DNA from: Rohdeia sp041398665 | Lineage (GTDB): Bacteria > Planctomycetota > UBA1135 > GCA-002686595 | Assembly: GCA_041398665.1 (NCBI GenBank) | Contig: JAWKUH010000023.1 | Coordinates: 1 to 64,000, forward strand | Direction: 5' to 3' | DNA: 64,000 bases | Shown: positions 59,334 through 64,000 of the stretch, in pieces | Numbering within the stretch: the first letter of the stretch is position 1 | Layout: each line of letters begins with the position of its first letter | Program-made: the position numbers and the translations under genes | Notes under the pieces: model-generated | What the model was told of the DNA's origin: nothing | What the model saw: the letters and a program-made list of their open reading frames with translations, nothing else | Databases searched by the model: none

Positions 59334-59777
59334 CTAGTTCCCGCCGAGGCCCTCGAACGCGGCGACGCGCTCGCGGAAGCGCGGCGCCATCTCCGTCTTC
59401 GCGCGCTCGCCGTTGTCCCAGCACACGAGCAGCGCCTCGGCCTCGAGCCAGGTCGTCCCGTCCGCGTCGCTCACGCGGTAGGCCTGCGTGAACGACGTCC
59501 GGCCGAGCTCGACCGTCGACATCGCGACGTCGACGTCGGCGCCGCCGCGGCCCGGTGCGACGAAGCGCACGTTGCACTGCGCGAGGAGGAACGGGAAGCT
59601 CGCGCCGTCCATCAGCTCGAGCCGACGGAAGTACGCGAGGCGCGCCTCCTCGAGCAGCGTGAGGTAGACCGCGTTGTTGAGGACGCCCTGGTTGTCCTCG
59701 TCGACCCAGCGCGTGCGCAGGCGGACCTCGAACCGCAGGTCCCCGGGGACCTGCGGTCGTTCGAGCCGACGGCTCAA
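59334..59777 (-). CDS. Acyl-CoA thioesterase, 4HBT hotdog fold
   Basis: 147 residues. TRWVDEDNQGVLNNAVYLTL carries the hotdog catalytic Asp, with YLTLLEEARLAYFRRL and CNVRFVAPGRGGADVDVAM. It would hydrolyse an acyl-CoA ester. TTG 59777 is the only in-frame start before the conserved region, and it overlaps the dienelactone-hydrolase stop (TTGA). A 26-bp perfect palindrome lies across codons 8-16, so the true start may be further in. Confidence 0.78.
   Translation of the reverse strand: MSRRLERPQVPGDLRFEVRLRTRWVDEDNQGVLNNAVYLTLLEEARLAYFRRLELMDGASFPFLLAQCNVRFVAPGRGGADVDVAMSTVELGRTSFTQAYRVSDADGTTWLEAEALLVCWDNGERAKTEMAPRFRERVAAFEGLGGN
59732..59757. repeat. 26-bp perfect palindrome at the thioesterase 5' end
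   Basis: The 13-nt half-site ACCGCAGGTCCCC is followed directly by its reverse complement. It may be a hairpin that attenuates or cuts the operon transcript, or an operator. Confidence 0.75.
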
Positions 59778-60655
59778 CGCAGTTCCTTCGCGAGGAACTC
59801 CTGCACCTCGCTCCACGCGGCCTCCGCCGCGGACTGGACGTACCTGCCGCTCGAAGGGTTCGCGAAGGCGTGCGGCGCGTCGTAGCGCAGGATCGTGTGC
59901 TCGACGCCGGCCTCGGTGAGCGCCGCGTCGAGCGCGTCGACGGCGGACGGCGGGATCGACGTGTCCTGGTCGCCGAAGATGCCGAGCAGCGGCGCGCGGA
60001 CCGTCTTCAGCAGCTCCGCGTCGGTGATCGGTCGCCCGTAGAACAAGACGCACGCGTCGAGGTCGGGTTGCGCGACGGCGGTCCGCAGCGACCAACCGCC
60101 GCCGAAGCACCAGCCGATCGAGCCGTACTTCGGCGCGTGCAGCTGCTCCGTGAGGTACTTCGCGGCGGCGGCGAGCGTCTCGGTCGCGCGCAGGTCGTCG
60201 ACCGACCCCATGAGGTTCATCGCACCGTCCGGCGTCGTCGCGACCTCGCCGCCGTAGAGGTCGACGGCGATCGCGTTGTAGCCCGACGCGGCGAGGCGGT
60301 CGGCCCAGTGGCGGATGTGGTCGTTGAGACCCCACCACTCGTGGATCACCACGATGCCGGGGAAGCCGTCGCCGGCCTCGCTGACGTACGCCGTCGACCC
60401 GTCGGAGAGTTTCACGTCCTTGCCGAGCGCGGGCGGTGCCTGGTCGTTCCGCAGCTCGTGCAGCGCCTTGAACGACGCCTCGTCGATCGCGCCGGTCCAC
60501 ACCTCGCGCGCGTGCGGGTCGGCGTCGGCGAGCGGTTCGCTCGCCGGCTCGTCGCACGTGCACGCGCAGCCCGCGACGAGCGACGCCAGCACGGCGGCGG
60601 CGGACAACGAGAGGCGGCGGACGGAGAGCGGTGTGGTGCGGGCGAGGTGTTCCAT
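59774..60655 (-). CDS. Dienelactone-hydrolase-family lipoprotein
   Basis: A 293-residue exported lipoprotein (lipobox SLVAGC). The DLH fold is complete: IVVIHEWWGLNDHIRHWADR with the family EWWG, the nucleophile Cys in IGWCFGGGWS, the acid in FGDQDTSIP, and His in YDAPHAF. DLH enzymes hydrolyse lactone or ester bonds. The start ATG 60655 has TATAAC 6 nt upstream, matching the short-leader pattern. It is the first gene of the operon with the thioesterase, exporter and cupin-like gene. Confidence 0.85.
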   Translation of the reverse strand: MEHLARTTPLSVRRLSLSAAAVLASLVAGCACTCDEPASEPLADADPHAREVWTGAIDEASFKALHELRNDQAPPALGKDVKLSDGSTAYVSEAGDGFPGIVVIHEWWGLNDHIRHWADRLAASGYNAIAVDLYGGEVATTPDGAMNLMGSVDDLRATETLAAAAKYLTEQLHAPKYGSIGWCFGGGWSLRTAVAQPDLDACVLFYGRPITDAELLKTVRAPLLGIFGDQDTSIPPSAVDALDAALTEAGVEHTILRYDAPHAFANPSSGRYVQSAAEAAWSEVQEFLAKELR

Positions 60656-60663
60656 GCCGCCGT

Positions 60664-60669
60664 TATAGT
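60664..60669. promoter_or_regulatory. Shared divergent -10-like TATAGT / TATAAC
   Basis: GTTATAGTC reads as TATAGT on plus (31 nt before GTG 60701). Its complement GACTATAAC gives TATAAC on minus, 6 nt before ATG 60655. The 45-bp gap therefore may hold overlapping divergent promoters. Confidence 0.45.
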
Positions 60670-60700
60670 CGCGCGACCCGCGCTCCCGTCCTCGCCGACC

Positions 60701-61342
60701 GTGATCCAGATCGAAGAGCATCCCTTCCTCGACGCCCTGTGCTTCGAGACCGTGTTCCCCGCGCCCCTCGGGGAGATCCGGACGCCCGACGCGACGCTCG
60801 CCCTGTTCGGACGGGGCGCGCAGGCTCCGCTCTCGACCGACGACTCGGTGAAGGCGGCGGTGCGCGACCTCTTGCGTCACGGCGGCTACCGACCGACGGG
60901 GCGCGGCAAGCCCGCCAGCGAGTACCTGCTCGGTGCGCGCGAGCGCGACGCGCTCGGTCCGATCAACGCCGCGGTCGACGCGTGCAACGCCGCGAGCCTC
61001 CACTCGGGCCTGCCGATCAGCGTCGTCGACCTGGATCGCGCGGTCGCGCCGCTGCGCATCGCGATCGCGGCGCCGGGTTCGAGCTACGTCTTCAACCGCT
61101 CGGGTCAGGAGATCGACCTCGGCGGACTGCTGTGCCTGTTCGACGCCGACGGACCGTGCGCGAACGCGGTGAAGGACGCGCAGCGCACGAAGACCGACGA
61201 GTCGACGACGCGGACGTTCTCGGTCGTGTGGGGGACGCGCGTCCTCGAGGGTCGGACGGAGCGCACCGTCGCGTGGTACCGCGAGCTGCTCGCGTCGGTG
61301 GGCGCGACGACGCGACTCGTCGACGCGGCGCGCTCGGTCTGA
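60701..61342 (+). CDS. B3/4 (tRNA-synthetase-like) domain protein
   Basis: 213 residues of the B3/4 domain found in phenylalanyl-tRNA synthetase beta and in free-standing proteins: YRPTGRGKPASEYLLGA, NAAVDACNAASLHSGLPISV, and SSYVFNRSGQEIDLGGLLC. Such free-standing domains may edit mischarged tRNA or bind tRNA; the exact role is open. GTG 60701 is the only start near the conserved region. A tRNA-Leu gene converges on it with 5 bp between them. Confidence 0.82.
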   Translation: MIQIEEHPFLDALCFETVFPAPLGEIRTPDATLALFGRGAQAPLSTDDSVKAAVRDLLRHGGYRPTGRGKPASEYLLGARERDALGPINAAVDACNAASLHSGLPISVVDLDRAVAPLRIAIAAPGSSYVFNRSGQEIDLGGLLCLFDADGPCANAVKDAQRTKTDESTTRTFSVVWGTRVLEGRTERTVAWYRELLASVGATTRLVDAARSV

Positions 61343-61347
61343 ACGAG

Positions 61348-61429
61348 TGCGGAAGGGGGGACTCGAACCCCCACCCCGTGAGGGACGGGAACCTAAATCC
61401 CGCGCGTCTACCTGTTTCGCCACTCCCGC
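61348..61429 (-). tRNA. tRNA-Leu (UAG)
   Basis: On the minus strand: acceptor GCGGGAG / CTTCCGC with discriminator A (complement of 61348), anticodon stem CGGGA / TCCCG with loop TTTAGGT (anticodon TAG, read as UAG for CUN codons), a long type II variable arm, and T-arm GGGGG-TTCGAGT-CCCCC. No CCA is encoded. Confidence 0.93.
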
Positions 61430-61512
61430 GGTCGAGGTGCGCGAGAATACCGCACGCCGACCGCAACCGCCGCGCGCCGCCCTCGGTCTGGGTCCGTCGA
61501 GGAGGAGGATCC

Positions 61513-63093
61513 ATGCGGACGGTGACGGGGTGGACGGGGGCGGAGCGACGCGCGATCGAGGGCCGACGACGCGGGAGCGAGCGCGGGCGGACGAAGAGGT
61601 GCCGGCGGGAGCGCCGCCGCGGCGAGCGAACACGGGCGGGGCGCGTCGACGCGCGCGTCGTCGTGACGCTCGTCGCAGCGATCGCGCTGGTCGCCGTCCT
61701 CCTGTCGCGGTCGCGCGATCTCAGCACGTCGTTCGACGTCGATCGTTCGACGAACGGTGCGACGCCGAGTGCGGCGGACGAGCGGGTCGAGCTCGGACGT
61801 GCGGCGAGCGCCGCGTCGGCGCGCGAGGCGCTCGTCGACGAGCCGACGGCCGAGGCGGCGACCGCATCCGACGACGTCGACGCCCTGTTCGTCCGCGTCG
61901 CGCAGCTCGAGCGGCGACTCGCGCGCGACGCGCACGACGAGCCGGCGCGCGCGGAGCTCGAGTCCGTCGTGTCCGAGCTGCGCACGCTGGAGGACCTGGT
62001 CGACGCCGTCCTCGCGGCGGTGCGCGACGGCGTGCCGGGGGACGAGGAGCGCGCGCGGCTCGTCCGCTACGGCGCGGTGCGGGCGGGCTACTGGGCGGCG
62101 TCGCTCGACGCGCGCGACGGTCGCGCGGCGACCGGCGGGAAGTTCGTGCTCGACGGGGTCGAAGTCGTCGCGCGGGCGGAACGCGCGAGCGCCGAGCTGC
62201 TCGCGACGAACCTCGAACTCCTGATCGAGGAGCAGCCGCTCGTTCGCGGCCGCGAGGCGCTCGACCGAGCGCTCGAGCTGCGGCGCGTCGTCCCGGAGCG
62301 CGCGGACCTGCTCGACCGACTCGTGCTCGCACTCGCGCTCGACCTCGACGAGCGCGACCGGCACGCGCTGGCGCGTTGGCTGCTCGCCGACCCGAGCGAC
62401 ACGGCGTCCGTCGTGGAGGGCCTCGAACAGCTCTTCGCGAACGGCGACACGTGGCTCGCGCTCGAGCTGGCGTCCGAGGCGTTCGAGCTCGGGGACTGGG
62501 AGGCGCGCGGCGCCGTGGCCGAGGCCGTGGCGCAGGCGGCGCCCGTCGACGTCGCCACCGCGTTCGCGCTGGAGCGCTTCGAGCGACTGCGCAACGAGCC
62601 GACGATCTGGTTCGAGATCGGCACGCGCGAGGGCGGCTCGGACGCGCTGTTCGCGGCCTACGGCGACCTGCGCGAGGCGGAGTCGGGAGCGACGGAGCGC
62701 CGCGTGCTCGTGTCGGGCATGTTCGAGGCGCGCGCGGAGGACCTGCGGTCGATCGCGAGCGAGGACCCCGAGGACGACGTGGCGGTGCAGGCGCTCCTGA
62801 CGCTGACGTCGCGCGGTTCGAAGGTCCTCGTGGAGGACGTCGACACGGTCCGCTCGGTGGTCGAGCGCTGCTCCGACGAGCGCCTCGGCATGGCGCTGTC
62901 CGCCGCGTCGAACCTCCTGCGCCGCGGAACGCGCGGCTCGGCGGTGCACGACGGCGCGATCGACGTGCTGCGCGGAGTCGCGGCGGACAGCGGTCGACGC
63001 ATCGCGGACCGACGAGCGGCGTTCGACCTGGTCGCGCCGCACCTCGGGGAGAGCGACCGCGCGGTGCTCGCGGCGCTGCTCGAGCAGGACTGA
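61513..63093 (+). CDS. Membrane-anchored helical-repeat protein, function unknown
   Basis: 526 residues. A strongly basic N-terminus of 45 residues leads to one span (VVVTLVAAIALVAVLLSR). A helical domain follows with repeat-like units (ERADLLDRLVLALALDLDER, DTWLALELASEAFELGDWEA, VAVQALLTLTSRGSKVL) that resemble HEAT/TPR arrays. No family is recognised. The ribosome binding site GGAGGAGGA (61501-61509) lies 3 nt before the ATG at 61513. Confidence 0.7.
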   Translation: MRTVTGWTGAERRAIEGRRRGSERGRTKRCRRERRRGERTRAGRVDARVVVTLVAAIALVAVLLSRSRDLSTSFDVDRSTNGATPSAADERVELGRAASAASAREALVDEPTAEAATASDDVDALFVRVAQLERRLARDAHDEPARAELESVVSELRTLEDLVDAVLAAVRDGVPGDEERARLVRYGAVRAGYWAASLDARDGRAATGGKFVLDGVEVVARAERASAELLATNLELLIEEQPLVRGREALDRALELRRVVPERADLLDRLVLALALDLDERDRHALARWLLADPSDTASVVEGLEQLFANGDTWLALELASEAFELGDWEARGAVAEAVAQAAPVDVATAFALERFERLRNEPTIWFEIGTREGGSDALFAAYGDLREAESGATERRVLVSGMFEARAEDLRSIASEDPEDDVAVQALLTLTSRGSKVLVEDVDTVRSVVERCSDERLGMALSAASNLLRRGTRGSAVHDGAIDVLRGVAADSGRRIADRRAAFDLVAPHLGESDRAVLAALLEQD

Positions 63094-63178
63094 ACCTGGC
63101 TCGACGGGACGCATCGGTCCGCACGTGGCGCGTCGGGGGGGCCGACGGCGGTGCGGGCCACGGAGGAGGGAGGACAGG

Positions 63179-63658
63179 ATGGTGAGTGGAAGGACGCTGG
63201 CGATCTCGACGTTTCTCGCGGTCTCGACGTGCGTGCTCGCGACGCACGGCGCGTGGGCGCGCGACGGCGACTGCCCGAACGAGCAGGCCTCGCAGGTCGA
63301 GGCGATCTTCAAGAACTCGAACGACGCCGAGACGTGCGGGCTCGGCATCAAGATACTGGGCTACGGCGGTTCGATCGTCGGTGAACGCTGCCCGCGCTGG
63401 GAGAAGATCGTCCCGGCGCACCAGGTGTGTCGCGGCGAGGCGCTCCACGGGCACTTCTGCACCAAGGAGCGCGACATCGCGGTGCGTGTCCGGACGTGCG
63501 AGTGCGGCGGGCTCGTGATCCCGTTCATCGAGACCGGGCTGCCCGTCTCGTGCGAGTGCAGCGCGTGGTTCGACGCGGGCTGGGTCGAGGACATGGAGAC
63601 CGTGCTCTGCGACGACGCCGCGGAGGGGCCGCCGCAGCACGGCGGCGGCGCGGGCTGA
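63179..63658 (+). CDS. Cysteine-rich secreted protein, function unknown
   Basis: 159 residues. After a signal peptide (TLAISTFLAVSTCVLATHGA) the mature part has ten cysteines, including the close set RTCECGGLVIPF and VSCECSAWF, which suggests five disulfides or a metal-binding cluster. The tail is Gly/His-rich. A GGAGGAGGGAGG ribosome binding site precedes ATG 63179. No family is recognised. Confidence 0.65.
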   Translation: MVSGRTLAISTFLAVSTCVLATHGAWARDGDCPNEQASQVEAIFKNSNDAETCGLGIKILGYGGSIVGERCPRWEKIVPAHQVCRGEALHGHFCTKERDIAVRVRTCECGGLVIPFIETGLPVSCECSAWFDAGWVEDMETVLCDDAAEGPPQHGGGAG

Positions 63659-63677
63659 TCTGCGGCGCCGTTCGCGA

Positions 63678-64000
63678 TCAGGAGCGGACGTCGGCGAGGG
63701 CGCGCGCGGCTTCCTCGAGTCGCGCGCGGTTCTCGCCGTTCACGTCCTCGATCCCGGCGTCGTAGGCCGCGAGCACGTCGGCCGACCAGGCGTTGCGGTC
63801 GGAGCCGTGCTCGCCGCGGAAGGCCTTGATGAAGTGGTTGCGCTTGCGGTCGAGCGCGTCCTGGCGCTTCACCCAGTCCGTGACGACGCGACGCACCTCC
63901 GCCGCGCGTCCCGCGTCGAGCGGCCGGGGCCACAACTCGCGCGCGAGGCGCTCGCCGTCGGGTCCGGCGTCGACGTCGAGGTTCGGACCCGCTCCGAGCC
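63678..64000 (-). CDS. Partial hypothetical protein (5' end beyond the window)
   Basis: The frame is open from 64000 to the stop at 63678, giving about 107 residues of a C-terminus rich in charged helices (VVTDWVKRQDALDRKRNHFI, ENRARLEEAARALADVRS). A TTG at 63935 could start a short 85-residue form, but the coding pattern continues upstream (NLDVDAGPDGERLARELWPR), so it is probably truncated by the window edge. Function unknown. Confidence 0.5.
   Translation of the reverse strand, partial: LGAGPNLDVDAGPDGERLARELWPRPLDAGRAAEVRRVVTDWVKRQDALDRKRNHFIKAFRGEHGSDRNAWSADVLAAYDAGIEDVNGENRARLEEAARALADVRS

Noticed and set aside
61342..61513. Larger protein running through the tRNA-Leu region
   Set aside because: The plus-strand frame is open across the tRNA, but the tRNA structure is complete and the downstream gene has its own ribosome binding site at 61501-61509.

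Overview
The window is very GC-rich (most codons end in G or C) and densely packed, with about 50 protein genes on both strands, one tRNA and few gaps. It looks like chromosome from a member of the Planctomycetota. The reasons are the many large exported proteins of the carboxypeptidase-regulatory, beta-helix and FG-GAP types; the CNSNGWPDC / DFDGNGVPDEC phrase and the C-terminal domain of the FG-GAP protein at 25.2-27.7 kb, both of which I associate with planctomycete secreted proteins; and the mix of GTG/TTG starts. The phylum is an inference.

Layout. 0-11.3 kb: MgtE and LtrA membrane proteins, three single-span proteins with carboxypeptidase-regulatory-like repeats (one frameshifted), a beta-helix protein and a type I L-asparaginase. 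11.4-17.8 kb: a short YbaK-like protein, a Nudix/metallo-beta-lactamase fusion, a MauE/thioredoxin fusion, an FAD oxidoreductase and a MORN/CAP protein. 17.8-25.2 kb: a YeiH-type exporter divergent from its LysR regulator, an SDR39U1 epimerase, a lipoprotein beta-propeller, a Rieske/flavodoxin fusion, an amber-interrupted small gene, a cupin and a methyltransferase. 25.2-27.7 kb: a compositionally different FG-GAP protein. 27.8-34.9 kb: an M20 amidohydrolase; a DUF4266-DUF3570-thioredoxin-ApbE operon; and a GAPDH-arsJ pair, which is the arsenate-to-1-arseno-3-phosphoglycerate export route. 35-40 kb: an SRPBCC protein and a Rad50/Mre11-like (YhaN/YhaO) pair. 40-45 kb: two tandem paralogous acidic exported proteins with strong terminators, a metallo-beta-lactamase-like protein and a leucyl aminopeptidase.

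46.2-50.0 kb is an accessory island with lower GC. It carries a small DNA-binding-like protein, an Eco57I-like N6-adenine methyltransferase and a convergent PLD-type restriction endonuclease gene broken by single-base shifts. It sits between an OlsB-like N-acyltransferase and an OlsA/PlsC-like acyltransferase, so it appears to have split an ornithine-lipid gene pair. 50-54.8 kb then continues with DinB-like and NRDE proteins and an unusual three-part fusion of alpha/beta hydrolase, VTT/DedA membrane domain and ATP-grasp.

54.8-55.4 kb is a non-coding block packed with inverted repeats whose hairpin loops are mostly GNA trinucleotides. 55.4-64 kb: a coiled-coil lipoprotein with two compensating frameshifts, a minus-strand operon (dienelactone hydrolase, thioesterase, MFS exporter, cupin/JmjC-like protein), a B3/4-domain protein, tRNA-Leu(UAG), and hypothetical exported proteins.

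Across the window many first genes lack a Shine-Dalgarno sequence and instead have a TANNNT hexamer 6-9 nt before the start codon, which suggests leaderless transcription.
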